Shown one piece after another: positions 9,842-20,202 of a DNA stretch of 55,803 nucleotides. Origin of the DNA: Nemertoderma westbladi (taxonomy: Eukaryota; Xenacoelomorpha; Nemertodermatida; Nemertodermatidae). Numbering within the stretch: the stretch's first letter is position 1; each line of letters opens with the position of its first letter. The stretch lies in NCBI GenBank assembly GCA_032718475.1, contig JAUCBJ010008741.1, forward strand, positions 1 through 55,803. The letters run 5' to 3'. A program made the position numbers and the translations under genes. The notes beneath the pieces are model-generated. The model saw only the letters and a list, made by a program, of their open reading frames with translations, made no database searches and was not told the DNA's origin.

Positions 9842-11530
9842 TCACAACTGAATTTGCCAGTGAGATTTGCGCAGAACCGTTTTATAACAGAACGGTAACC
9901 AGTTTGCTCCATGTAATTGCTCCTCAGAATGTTTATGGTCAACCAAGTCGTAATCAGCTATGAGTCTTGAGGGGCCGCTTATCTCTATTTTGGTTTTAAT
10001 CCATAGAATGTTGGTTAATAATTGGTGTCTTTCTTCCCAGAGTTTTGCTTTTGCCATATGTCTGGCAAGGAAGTCATGCACATATCCATCCCCACACAAG
10101 TTTCCAAATTCGCCATGGCATTTCTCTTTATATATCTTTACCAAGTGTTTATGACTCTCAGTTGAATCTCCTTCTTCATCGATGTATGCCATTAGCAGTG
10201 GATGTAAATACCAAAACTTAGAATGCGAATTATAAGAAAGAAGTGATTTATTTGACAATTTTTTTAAGGTCACCATAGTATCTCCGATATCACAATCCCA
10301 TAATTTACTTACAATGTCAGAATGGAATTCGAGACATTCAACTTGACTAAATACAGCTAATTTGAAGTAGAGAACTTGAAGATCTTGTGGTAACTGGTCT
10401 ATACTAATTGCTATAGTAATATTAATTGATTTGTTATAACTCAACAAAGAAGCATCTAATTTAACTAGGCGATCTTCAAAATATTTCCATGTTAGTTCTG
10501 GTGTATCCCTCTTCATTGCTCCAACCAAACTAATAGCCAATGGTGATCCATTGCACTTGGCAATTACATTTTTAGCTTCTGTCATTGAAACATTCCTTGG
10601 TTCCTTCTCCATCCACTTGCTCAGTAACTCCAAGCATTGAGTATCAGTTAAGCCTCTATCCACTGGAACCCGAAACACATTTTGATAATCCATGGGAATG
10701 CAATTTACATCTCGTGTTGTGACCATAATTCGACAGTTGATATCAAAGGCTTCTATTACTGTTAAATCCCATACATCATCTAGGATTATCAGTGATCTCG
10801 GATATTTCTTGTGGAAAAGTTCCTTCAGAGCATTATTGTAGGATGTAATACTGAATGGGTGATCACATTTTTTGTCAAGGCGTAAGCAAAGTTCTTTCAT
10901 TTTCTGTAGAATGGTTTCTTTTCCAATTGGTCCAACCGAAATCCAAAATATACCACCTGGGAATGTATTGATAATCTCTGTATCGTTTAAGGAATCTTTA
11001 GCTAGGGTTGTCTTCCCCAGACCACCCATACCATGGATAACCACCCACCCACTAGCAGTTCTCAGTTTCTTCAAGTTGTCTCGGACTTGAGTTACTAAAT
11101 CTTTTCGTGGAATATGAAACGCTGGAATCTTAGGAACTAGCCAACGTTCTAGAACATGTTCTGGAGTTTCAGTTAATTTTGTTTCAAAGGTATTTGGACT
11201 TTGACCTTTACCATTATATAATACTCTCATACTGTCTGTCGGGTCAATAATTTTTGAAATATGAGATTGTAGAGTTTCATTTAAAGCTTTACACAGGGAA
11301 TGTACACCTTCTTGTGAATCTTTATCAAGAATCATCTCAAGTAGAGCTTCTGCTTTGTCCTGGTCGGTTACCTTAGAGTTTATTCGTTGAACTTCATCGA
11401 ATGATAGTATGAAATCCTGATGAAGACGGCCTAACAAATTGATATCCACTAATGTATTCTCTATAAATTCAGTTCTGTTTGAGATTAAATTATGGCGAAT
11501 TTCTTCACTAATATGATTTGTTTTCTCCAT
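9842..11530 (-). CDS. APAF1-like N-terminal exon: CARD plus NB-ARC
   Basis: 562 codons starting at ATG 11530. Residues about 10-85 look like a CARD (FIENTLVDINLLGRLHQD, then DQDKAEALLEMILDKD). The NB-ARC ATPase has its P-loop GMGGLGKTT at 167-175, Walker B RSLIILDDVWD at 245-255, the sensor-type strand CRIMVTTRD at 266-274 and the GSPLA motif at 328-332. The winged-helix end reads YLHPLLMAYI at 441-450, in the place of the MHD motif. The last ~20 codons of this frame (KSHWQIQL) are a frameshift product. The next frame reads FCANLTGKFSCDIIQVGL and then KSSDIYKKSREIAVQR, which match the APAF1 segment before its WD40 repeats, and run to a candidate splice donor CAAAG|GTGAAT near 9769. A diverged NB-ARC/WD40 paralogue is possible instead of the true orthologue. 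Confidence 0.85.
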   Translation of the reverse strand: MEKTNHISEEIRHNLISNRTEFIENTLVDINLLGRLHQDFILSFDEVQRINSKVTDQDKAEALLEMILDKDSQEGVHSLCKALNETLQSHISKIIDPTDSMRVLYNGKGQSPNTFETKLTETPEHVLERWLVPKIPAFHIPRKDLVTQVRDNLKKLRTASGWVVIHGMGGLGKTTLAKDSLNDTEIINTFPGGIFWISVGPIGKETILQKMKELCLRLDKKCDHPFSITSYNNALKELFHKKYPRSLIILDDVWDLTVIEAFDINCRIMVTTRDVNCIPMDYQNVFRVPVDRGLTDTQCLELLSKWMEKEPRNVSMTEAKNVIAKCNGSPLAISLVGAMKRDTPELTWKYFEDRLVKLDASLLSYNKSINITIAISIDQLPQDLQVLYFKLAVFSQVECLEFHSDIVSKLWDCDIGDTMVTLKKLSNKSLLSYNSHSKFWYLHPLLMAYIDEEGDSTESHKHLVKIYKEKCHGEFGNLCGDGYVHDFLARHMAKAKLWEERHQLLTNILWIKTKIEISGPSRLIADYDLVDHKHSEEQLHGANWLPFCYKTVLRKSHWQIQL

Positions 11531-12300
11531 TATTATTTTTAAATGATTCCCAAATTAGTGAGCAGCTACGATTAACGTTTACCCCCCTTGCTGTTACTGC
11601 TGACGGTGTCTGGGGCCGCGAAGGGAGCCACTTTATTCACCATCTGGGGTCTCACATAGCAACCAAGGAGGGGCGAACCCCCTGGAATCGTTACTGGGTG
11701 GATCAGGGATCGGTTGTCAATAGGGCTATTGCGGGCGGTAGGTCTGTGTCTCAGTGGTGGGAGTCGGTCGTGGCGGTTGCTTGGATTGGAAGATGCAGCC
11801 GGAGTTTGGGAGACGGATTAGGTTAGGCTAAGAACAATGTGATGCTAGGAGGATATTTACTTAAATATGTTTGTGGACTAAATAACATGGCGTACTTGGT
11901 GGTGGGATATTGTTATTATTATTTGTGCGAAAATAATTAGTTATTAATATTCTGTTTTATTTCTTCTTTTTTTTACTGAAGAAAATAAAAAAAATGTTAA
12001 ATATTTCTAATTTTTAATATTATTATCACGGTCCAGAAACAATAAATATTAATATTATTTATATATAATTTCATTACAATATTCCGCAATGGGTACCGAT
12101 ATAATTAAAATACCAACACAGTTTTATTATATATTTCCCCGTAAATTTTCATTTACTATTAAATTAAATAAAATTAAAATAATTAATTATAGTTCATTTT
12201 GATTATTAATTATTATTATTATTAAATATTATTATATTATTATTATAATTTATTATTATTATTATTTCTTCTTCTTATTATTATTATTAATTTATTACAC
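11531..12300. other. Upstream flank of APAF1-like gene; GC-rich patch then AT-rich repeats
   Basis: About 11580-11830 is distinctly GC-rich for this window and lies just upstream of the start codon, so it could be a promoter-proximal region; no TATA box is recognised. From 11900 the sequence becomes AT-rich, with ATT/TTA simple repeats around 12190-12300. The short ORF at 11518-11826 has no recognisable product. Confidence 0.4.
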
Positions 12301-13200
12301 TTCTCTAAAAGGTGATGGACCAGCGCATTCGTGGCCCTCACCGAAGCCGCATTCCCATCCAAGATGGCCACCAGGAACCACTGGAGGAGGAATCTGTGGG
12401 ACCTGGGTTCATGGGTCACTGAATGGAGGCGAGGAACCATCTCCTACAGGAAGACAGCTGTCTCAGGCCATGGCGGCCTGCAGGGTGTTAAAGTCCATGG
12501 CCTATGCGTCCCTATCCATTATAGTTCTTCAGTCGTCCACCTCCCTCCGCAGTGTGGCCACCGGCGAAGAGTGTCTATTGGAGGTGACTGGGAGCCAGAG
12601 TGTCCACTAGGGTGGTGTCCCAGATGAGGGATGATTCGGAGGGAGAGTCTGTTGGAGGTGACTGGGAGCCAGAGTGTCCACTACGGTAGTGTCCCAGATG
12701 AGGGATGGTTCGGAGGGAGTGTGTTGGAGGTGACTGGGAGCCAGAGTGTCCACTGCGGTGGTGTCCCAGGTGAGGGTTCGACCCTGACTCCAAGGGGTGA
12801 GTGTTACACCATGAGTGTTACCATGTAGACCATTGGTAGCAGCAGGGCTACCACACCGATCGCAGTTATAGGGTTCCTCGACAATGCGTTAACTGCGTAG
12901 TAGGGAATAACTTACTGGAGTAACTTGGGCAGACTGGCCATTTTGGTCTGCGGCCCTCTTTTGCCATTGTTTATGGATGATTCCACAATTCCTCGTAGCT
13001 GGTTTTGTAGAAAAAACAACACAATGATAAGATTCGGCCGCCCCATGTCTACCCTAATCCAGACAATTTTACTAGAAATTTTCATTAGAAATAAATTAGG
13101 TTCACTACATACAATAATATAATTAATGGCGGCACTAATTGGCAGCAATATTGCTATTAGCTCTCAGGTAGGGGCTAAAGTAATATATGTTTTTATATAT
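12301..13200. repeat. Unrecognised GC-richer segment with a 3-copy repeat of about 72 bp
   Basis: The words ggaggtgactgggagccaga and gtgtcccagatgaggg recur three times between 12580 and 12785 with a spacing of 70-75 bp, making a short tandem array. ORFs over it on both strands are low-complexity products of the repeat. From 12900 to 13130 there is mixed sequence without recognised coding content, then an AT dinucleotide-rich tract at 13185-13235. Confidence 0.6.
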
Positions 13201-13247
13201 TATATATATATGAAAAATATATATATTATATTTTTGGAATTTTTGGG

Positions 13248-13345
13248 TGAAAGCGTGGTTCCAACCTGGAGGGTCACCAGTTCGATCCCATCTGGATGTC
13301 ATCGCCGACTTTGCGAAGATTTGCCAAAATAAAGTTATAAAAATT
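13248..13345 (+). repeat. tRNA-derived SINE-like fragment
   Basis: The sequence tgggtgaaagcg near 13243 resembles a pol III A box, and ggtcaccagttcgatcccat near 13273 contains a B-box-like GTTCGATCC about 30 bp later. It is followed by a short unique stretch and an A/T-rich tail (aataaagttataaaaatt). The arrangement is that of a tRNA-derived SINE. The A box is weak, and no cloverleaf can be drawn, so it is not a functional tRNA. Confidence 0.4.
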
Positions 13346-13652
13346 ATATATGACATTCTTATTCAAGTGTTACAAGATATTTTGTGATGCTGGTTATACC
13401 AAATCCAAATTATACCAATACCCGCGGGAACTCGAGAAGAGCTCCCCAGTTATTATCTAATAATATAATATTTTACTATAATATATTTAATTTAATCGAT
13501 TATTTATTGCTTACATTGACTGTATTTGAATTAATTCAACAATTTATTAATCTTTAAAAATCATATACAATTATTATATGATCGGCTCCCGTTCAACCGA
13601 AGCTCCTGTGAATGCCAAACCAAAAAGCCCGCCCTGTGCATCTCTGACCTCG
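13346..13652. other. AT-rich spacer, nothing recognised
   Basis: Mostly AT-rich sequence with no ORF, tandem repeat or inverted repeat that I can support. Confidence 0.5.
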
Positions 13653-15261
13653 TTAACCCTATTAGTACCGGGCTATAAAATGTTGTACAAATACCGGGGG
13701 GGGGGGGGGGGTCATATTGACCCCCCCCCCCCCCTCTAAAATCTACAAATATTTACGAAAACGTCTGATTTTTTGTTTGTACGTAGGTATCACTTGTCTG
13801 GATCCGACCGAAAAAAACATTTTTCGAAAAAATGTACTGGCTGGCTGGTTATATTGCAGCACCAAAATTACAAGTAGTGCACAATTTTCACCAAATTTGA
13901 AAGTTACATTTTCGGCTAATTATTTTTCAATACAGGTTTTCTGGGGTGCAAAATACAATACAATACAATATTCAAATATACAATATACAAATACAATATT
14001 AAAAAATGATATGATTACTATAAATGGCTGTTTAGTCCTCTCTGCGTAGGAAAAAAATGAAAAAAACAAGTAACCAGCACTTTCCAGTTAGAACACAAAA
14101 TTTTAAATTCACTTATACGATGCTATAAATTCACATTTTCAGGTTTTCGAGGGCGCTGATTCTAATGGAATACATTTCTAATATGCCAGATCATTGTTAT
14201 TTGTATTTTTCGGCGTAATTTGGCAAATTTTGGTGCTAGCACCAAATTTCGTACCCATCACCTAAAAGTACAAGTTTGCGATGTCCAGTGCTGTTTTTAT
14301 TGATTCCATCGGATTCAGAACCCTCATAAACCCGTATAACGCAAGAAACAAGGTGATACTATCTACTTATCAATTTGCATATTTTCCAAAATTTGGTGCT
14401 GGCATAACAATTTTCACCCACCGGCGAAAAATACAAGTTTGAGAACTCTTATGAAATTTTTACTGTTTCCATTGAATTCAGAACCATCACAAACCCGTAT
14501 AATGCAAGAAACAAGGTGACACAATCAATTGATATATGTGATGGTTTTCAAAATTTGGTGCTAGCACCACATTTTGCACCCACATCCGAAAAATACAAGT
14601 TTGAGATGTCTAGTTCGATAATTATATTTTCCATTGAATTCAGAACAGCCATAAACCTCAAAAACGCAAGAAATAAATTGTCACAAGCAATTTTATATAT
14701 TGAATGGATTTTCAAAATTTCGTGCTAGCACCAAAATTTGCACACAGCACCGAAAAATACAAATTTGATACGCTTGGTGCAACTCGTATATATTTCATCG
14801 AATCCAGAACCCCAAAAAACCCCAATTGCGTAAAAAAACAAGTTTCAAACGATCAATTTACAAAATTGACTTATTTCAAAATTTGGTACTGGCACCAAAA
14901 TTTGGCACCCACCGAAAAAAACAAGTTTGAAATTTCTAAATCAATTTATATGAATTCCATCAAATTTCTAACACCAAAAAACCGGTGTAAATCAAAAATA
15001 GAGATGTTACAATTCATATTTAATGAAATGTATTTTTCAAAAAACGTCTCAAAAAAAGTGCCAAAAGTAGGGTTAAAAAATGGTGCTATAACTCGAAAAT
15101 TACCCAATATTTTTTAAAACGGTTTTCACTACTAGGAAGACAATAGATTTTTAGGAAAAGTCGTAAAATTTCAGATTCCCAACTGCGTTTGTTTCAGAAT
15201 TATAATAAAAAAACCACGGGGGGGGGTCATATTGACCCCCCCCCCGGGTTTAATAGGTAAG
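13653..15261. mobile_element. piggyBac-like non-autonomous element
   Basis: The left end reads TTAA|CCCTATTAGTACCGGG (13653-13672). The right end, read inward, is TTACCTATTAAACCCGGG (15243-15261), a similar but imperfect inverted repeat, with TTAA degraded to TTAC on the right. TTAA targets and CCCT-type ends are typical of piggyBac elements. Just inside each end is a long G-run, GTCATATTGAC and a long C-run (13694-13736 and 15218-15247), but both copies are in the same orientation. The interior holds about five diverged copies of a ~165-bp repeat. No transposase ORF is present; the ORFs at 13717-14049 and 14704-15117 are AT-rich and unrecognised. Confidence 0.5.
14150..15000. repeat. Diverged ~165-bp tandem repeat, about five copies
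   Basis: The near-palindromic word aatttggtgctagcaccaaa recurs near 14224, 14390, 14550, 14713 and 14879, each time followed by a cacccaccgaaaaatacaag-type stretch and a gaattcagaacc-type stretch. Spacing is 160-167 bp. Copies are 70-85% alike by eye. They make up most of the interior of the piggyBac-like element. Confidence 0.7.
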
Positions 15262-15774
15262 GTAAGGTAAGGTTTAGATATCCCCACATCCATCACAGAA
15301 GCTCGGCGCATTGGCAAGAGGGCGACAGTATCGCAAAGACAAGACATCGCGAAATTCGTAGGAAAGGTCAAAGTGCTGAATCTTGATTGGAGGTACTGTT
15401 AGCCAGTGAGATGTTACTGATGACGCCCTCTCAACTGTCGGTGCCCCGGCATTTTGTTCCTTGGTCTCCTTTGCAAAAGACCGCTTAGCATCCAGAACAC
15501 ACAGACCTATTTATAAATGAATCACACCGACTCTTCTAAGTTAATGTCAGAGCCACTCCCAATATCTGAACGGGCCACAGCTGTTACTGGACGAGATGTA
15601 TCATAGCTATGTGTTGCATTGGTTGTGGGATTTGAGATCCCCAGACCCCCTATACGCACAGGTAATGCGAACAAGTTTCTCTCAACAAGTGTAGCGGTCC
15701 CCCTAATAAAGCTGGTATGAAAAAATCTTGTAAGACTTGCTCTAATGGTGCGTAAGGCTCTATGTTACCTGTCG
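15262..15774. other. Mixed spacer with ggtaa pentamers
   Basis: Begins with three to four ggtaa repeats (15257-15275), then mixed-composition sequence with no recognised gene. The minus-strand ORF 15650-15979 runs across unrelated sequence and LINE-2 DNA and is not credible. Confidence 0.45.
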
Positions 15775-15872
15775 AACGTCTCAAGAAAGTCATGGGCTGT
15801 CTAACATGCTTATTCACTCCATGAGACCGCCAAAGCACAGGATTATGCACTGGCTGGTCCTCATGGCGAAAG
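15775..15872 (-). pseudogene. Older LINE-2 3' fragment, target of a younger LINE-2
   Basis: Matches the C-terminal RT region of the family (compare 16020-16125), beginning at gaacgtctcaagaaagtcat. It runs up to the 10-bp duplication ATGGCGAAAG (15863-15872) and resumes for a few bases after the second duplication (18911-18917, caatgtc). It is therefore the target into which the 15873-18900 copy inserted. Confidence 0.75.
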
Positions 15873-18800
15873 CTACTACTACTAGGATCGGCATGCTGCA
15901 TTGAAGTGGCATATTTAAGAATGCTGTGCCGGCTTATCGACAAAATTGCACCGCCACAACTCCCTATCACCCTTGACATTTGCTAGATCATCCGCATCTT
16001 CAAGGCCAGTGTCCTTTAAGATGCGTCTCAAGAAAGTCATGGGCTGTCCACCATGCTTATTCACTCCATGAGGCTGCCAAAGTACAAGATTATGCACTGG
16101 CTGGTCCTCACGGCGAAAGCAATGTCCTGCAAAGCGGAGGCGATTTTGTTCTAGTGTCAAGCTTGGGGGAACCAATGAGACACCTCCAATGTTATATAGT
16201 GTCTGGTTGGAGATGTGTGCATTGTACTTGACACAATGAACCCGGCGTAGCATTCTTGTGAATGTGCCATCCAGAGATTTGGTGTCCTCAGCAGTTAGAG
16301 CCCAGCATGGACTCCCATAGAGGAGTACTGGAACTACTGCTGCTCTAAATAATCGGACCTTAAGTTTCCGATTAATTCTCGGTGACTTCCAAATCCTGGA
16401 AAGCCTATTCAAGGCTGCCCATGCCTTTCCCTTACGTATTCGAAGGACCTCACCTGACTTCCGGATCCATGATCCCAGGTAACAGAAGTCATCCACATGC
16501 TCAAGCATACCATCTTTTGAGCTTATGCTCATCCGATCAGAGACTTGCTGAGGACTTTCAAAGTTAACTGTCAAAATTTTGGTCTTTCTGGAGTTAATAA
16601 AAAGACCAACACTAGAAGCAGCATGTTCGAATGAGCTGAGGAGCCGTTGGGCTCCCTCTAGTGATTCTGAGAGTACTCCTAAGTCATCAGCAAATTCTAG
16701 ATCAGTTAGGTACTTGGCAGGATTTCCTCGACTTCTGGAGCTAGTAGGTGGAGTTATCATCACCCCATCATCATTATGATGATCTAAGGACATGCGTAAA
16801 ACATAGTCAACAACAATTATTGAACAAGAATGGTGCAAGTGTGTCTCCCTGGAGGACGCCCCATAACACTTCAAATGGTTCTGTGTCACCGTCAACAGTA
16901 GACACAAATGTTGTCGAACCATCGTATACTGTTCTGATTGCTGCAATAATTTCATCAGGAATCCCATTGAATGAAAATATGCTGAACATACGTGAGCGAG
17001 AGACTGAATCAAAGGCCTTGAAGAAGTCAACAAAGATAACAGCCAGATGCCTGTCTTTCTTTTTTGATAACTCTTCAATTATCCTTCTAAGTGCCAAAAT
17101 GGGCTCCATGGTCCCACGACCTTTACGGAACCCATTCTGCTTTCCACGGAGCAGTCTCTCAATGGGATTCCTGATGCGATTTAATAGAATCCTAATAGAA
17201 TCCTTTAAACACTCAGGTATTTTAAAGACCTCAGGGGGAACACCATATACTCCACTGCCACGATTGGTCTTAATGCTCTTTGCAGCAGCCTTCACTTCTG
17301 CAAAGGAGATATCTCCAATGGGAATATCTGGGAGTACAGACTCAGACAATTTTACTTCTATAAAAGTATCAGGCAATACCCTGTCATTATTGAGGAGCTT
17401 TTCAAAGTGGGCCTTCCAACCATTGAGGCGATCGGCTGGTGATTCAGCCTTAACCTTGGTGGTTGGTTGGCTTTTTCGACCAGCAAGCAAGTTGATCGAA
17501 CTCCATGCCTGGAATGATTGCCTGCTGTCGTCAACATCATTGATGGCATCAACCTGTTGGTTTATTTGCCTTGGCCGCTGTAGTCTGTTTCAGTCGGGAC
17601 TCTTTCTGCGCCTTGTAGAGGTCATTTCGGCACTTCTGAATTTTGTTGTCAGTCCAGGGTGCCCGTTTCCTGTTTCGAGGGTATACAGGAACTGTTTCTG
17701 CAGCTGCTAACTTAACTGCCTCTGTGAAGCCAGTATAGCCCTCACAGAGGACCATTCATGCCGCGGCAAGATCGATTTCGTTGTTCTGCTAGCACGCAGA
17801 CTAAGTCTTACCTTGGCCACAATAAGGCGGTGATCACTGGAAAAGGGTCGTAGTGTAAGTGCATTACAGTCATGTATAGAGCTCCTGTATTTCCTACGAA
17901 ACAGGATATGGTCTATCTGGGACTTGTGACAACTGGGTCCACTATGAGTCCATAGCTTTCCAGTTAGCTTCTTGAACTGGGTTCCAGCCGGAAACAATCC
18001 ATTTCCAGAGATAAAATCCTGAAGATGGACGGAATTTCGGTTAACACTATTGCTATAGACCCAGGGCGATGTAGGTGATTGATGCAGACTTGCATTAAAG
18101 TCTCCCAGGAAGGTTAAGAATGCATGCTGATCCACTCCATCAGTAGCTGCTTGTAGATTCTGGTAGAAATTGTCCACCTTCTCTACAGGGGCAACACTAG
18201 TTGGAGAGTAGCACACAATAAGAACCACCTTAGGAAACTTCTTAGCCAGTCTTCCAGAACATGAGAAGTGGCAACGGATGATGCGGTTAGAGATTTTGTC
18301 TATTTTGTCCAATGCTGCATGTGCAGTTGGATTCATCAATAGACCAATTCCACCATTGCCACTATCATCTGCTGAAGCGAGGGCGAGTCGCCAACCGCCC
18401 CCCATGTCCTTAATCGGATTCTTATCTGTCTGTCCAGTCTGCATTCGGTGCTCTTGAACACCCACTGCACTAAGAGAACGCTTATCTGCCAAGGCAGTCA
18501 GCTCACCTTGTCGCATTGGGGACCCGAGTGTTAGGGTGTTTACTGAGGCTAGTCTCGTGACTTGCCTCAGATTCACCAATGGCTTTGTTGGTCGGGGTGG
18601 AACATGAGAGTAGCCTCCAACTCCAGAATCCCTCTCCCCCTCACAATATGGCCTCCCTGGTGACCCAGGGTTTGGGCCAGAAAGGTCATCAGGAAATGGA
18701 CTCAAAGAATTGTTTGCCGCTCTCTCTCCAGTAGGGGGTGGGACAGGCAGCCGGTCAGGAGATAACTGACGCCTGTGAGGCCGATTGTGTCCAGTCATTC

Positions 18801-18900
18801 CACTGGCCTCTAGTGGCTGGACTTCCGCATTACAAATGTAATCCATAGTGGGGGTTGGGGGTGCTTTTTTGCCGAGTCAGCTCTCGGGGCAAATACCATG
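15873..18900 (-). mobile_element. LINE-2, nearly full-length APE-type non-LTR retrotransposon, defective
   Basis: Longest copy of this family. The 5' part (ORF 17707-18846, 379 codons from MDYICNAEVQ) holds the APE endonuclease: QEHR (catalytic Glu), YSPTS, GDFNAS, IDHIL and SSDHR. The RT follows in broken frames (17549-17755, 16807-17490, 15915-17078): motif A FVDFFKAFDS, motif B GVLQGDTLAPF, motif C FADDLG, thumb YLGSWI and a C-terminal HCFRREDQPV region. At least three frameshifts make it defective. The 3' end is a (TAG)4 tail (15873-15884, minus orientation), after a short 3' UTR. It is flanked by a perfect 10-bp duplication ATGGCGAAAG (15863-15872, 18901-18910). The 5' end is slightly truncated relative to the copy at 28.1 kb. 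Clade not assigned. Confidence 0.92.
17707..18846 (-). CDS. LINE-2 endonuclease (APE) ORF, N-terminal part of ORF2
   Basis: 379 codons from ATG 18846; the same MDYI start occurs in the copy at 28249. Residues 1-100 are Pro/Ser-rich and unique. The exonuclease-endonuclease-phosphatase fold follows, with VGVQEHRMQTG, GGIGLLMNP, VVLIVCYSPTS, FLGDFNASL, KSQIDHILF and FSSDHRLIVAK. These contain the usual APE catalytic Glu, Asp/Asn and the SDH triad, so the endonuclease half alone looks catalytically complete. It nicks target DNA for target-primed reverse transcription in this class of element. The frame ends in a frameshift that cuts it off from the RT. Confidence 0.85.
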   Translation of the reverse strand: MDYICNAEVQPLEASGMTGHNRPHRRQLSPDRLPVPPPTGERAANNSLSPFPDDLSGPNPGSPGRPYCEGERDSGVGGYSHVPPRPTKPLVNLRQVTRLASVNTLTLGSPMRQGELTALADKRSLSAVGVQEHRMQTGQTDKNPIKDMGGGWRLALASADDSGNGGIGLLMNPTAHAALDKIDKISNRIIRCHFSCSGRLAKKFPKVVLIVCYSPTSVAPVEKVDNFYQNLQAATDGVDQHAFLTFLGDFNASLHQSPTSPWVYSNSVNRNSVHLQDFISGNGLFPAGTQFKKLTGKLWTHSGPSCHKSQIDHILFRRKYRSSIHDCNALTLRPFSSDHRLIVAKVRLSLRASRTTKSILPRHEWSSVRAILASQRQLS

Positions 18901-18917
18901 ATGGCGAAAGCAATGTC

Positions 18918-19242
18918 TAAATGGCAAAGTTTAGTTGGTCTGGTAGTGTGTGGGACTAATTTAATTATTCGTGTAAACATTTTTTTTCAATTTGTTTAAA
19001 ATTTTTCAAAATTTCAATTTTTTCAAGCTTAGCCAGCCAGACAGCCACTAGCAATTCTCTAGCGCCAGCCTCTAGCAATTCTTACAGTAATGAACCTCTG
19101 GGTTCCTGTATGTATGTATTTATATTTGTGTGACAGATGCTACATAAGCTGGCGCTTAATTCCTGAAATATACGTAGAATTTTATTACCGTGTATTTGGA
19201 TTTCCTCCTGTTGTAAAATATGGATGTTTATTTCTTGTGAAT
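18918..19242. other. Spacer, nothing recognised
   Basis: A/T-rich sequence with a poly-T stretch (18980-19025) and two copies of the word tctagcaattct near 19055 and 19070. No coding signal. Confidence 0.45.
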
Positions 19243-19371
19243 TTATAATTCATTTTTTAATATCAAAATTATATCAGAGAAATAAATAGTAAATAGTTTT
19301 TCAACAAAGATTATTAGAAGCTGCTTACGTTCATTACTGTGTAAGGATCTTATATTATTGTATGTGAGACT

Positions 19372-19580
19372 TACAGATTTTTCATCAGCGCTGTGGCCTT
19401 TGTTGGTGTTACCCCAGTGGTTCATTCGAATATATTTCCCATTAAATGCTTTCATTGCATTCCCTTTGTCTGGAGATTCTAGAACCCAGATATGTTTGCT
19501 GGTAAGTACTGCCGCATATGGCTCTCCAGTACTGGTACTGGCGCTGCTAGAATGTATCATTTCGATGGTGATGTACTGCC
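19372..19580 (-). CDS. Candidate exon of an unidentified gene
   Basis: Minus-strand ORF reading GEPYAAVLTSKHIWVLESPD, then AFNGKYIRMNHWGN and KGHSADEKS, ending exactly at a consensus splice donor AAATCT|GTAAGT near 19370. The residues after the donor look non-coding. The pattern (a strand-like W, then NGKYI) is faintly like a beta-trefoil/fascin-type repeat, but I cannot assign a family. Its 5' side is cut by the 2.3-kb inverted-repeat element that starts at 19576, so if this was a real exon, the element has separated it from its gene. Confidence 0.35.
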
Positions 19581-19900
19581 GTCTTAAGGCAGAATGCCCT
19601 ATCTCAAAATTTTTGAAATTTTTTTTATTGTACAGACCGGCCTAATTTAAGGCACACTTTCAAATGAAACCAAAAAATACAATGGTTTATATGCAAGAAA
19701 GTTATTTTTTGCGCGTTTAAAACACCCTATGCTTGATCCTCAGCCCTGTCATTTAAAGGCAAAACACCCTACATCTAAAATCTGGTAAATAGGGAATTTT
19801 GCCTTAGTGACACTTGTATTCAGTTTACCTTACATTTTAAAGATAGGGTGTTTTTCTTTAGAAAAACTTATAATAGTGTTATTTCCTATTATGTATGCGT

Positions 19901-19996
19901 GATAGGGAGTTGTGGCGGTGCAATTTTGTTGACAAGCCGGCACAGCATTCTTAAAAATGCAGCTGCATTGCAGCATGCCGATCCTAGTAGTAGTAG
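19901..19996 (+). mobile_element. Severely 5'-truncated LINE-2 tail with target duplication
   Basis: Exact match by eye to the last ~85 bp of LINE-2 (gatagggagttgtggcggtg through gcatgccgatcc), followed by (TAG)3-4. It is flanked by a perfect 7-bp duplication TATGCGT at 19894-19900 and 19997-20003. This is a textbook dead-on-arrival retrotransposition product and fixes the 3' end of the family. Confidence 0.88.
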
Positions 19997-20202
19997 TATG
20001 CGTAGATATTGGCGGGAATTTCAGTTTGTTCGCATTTACATGTGGGCAAAATACCCTAGGAAAGATTGTCTACTTATTACTGACTATAGAACTCAATTCA
20101 GTCGAATAGGAATATTCAAAGCCAATGGAACTGGAAGACACGTTTTACGGCTTCAACTTGGATGAGAATATCGGAGGTGGTGTTTTAGCTCAGGTAGCAG
20201 TG

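Larger units (their letters stand above)
7374..11530 (-). pseudogene. APAF1-like CARD / NB-ARC / WD40 gene with stop and frameshifts
   Basis: Overall locus of an apoptosome-adaptor-type gene. Domain order from the minus strand is CARD-like helices, NB-ARC ATPase, an APAF1-type linker, then WD40 repeats, as in animal APAF1. In APAF1 the WD40 propellers sense cytochrome c and the CARD recruits caspase-9; these roles are family knowledge, not shown here. The coding sequence reads in four segments (described separately). The joins between them contain an in-frame TAA at 8337-8339 and frameshifts near 9905-9930, 8288, 7890-7910 and 7475. Protein-like sequence continues straight through each lesion in another frame, so the damage is either very recent or reflects indel errors in the assembly. 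An intron lies between about 9769 and 9550. Confidence 0.8.

Noticed and set aside
12331-12828. Overlapping ORFs on both strands across the ~72-bp repeats
   Set aside because: Repeat-driven open frames in GC-richer DNA with no recognisable motif.
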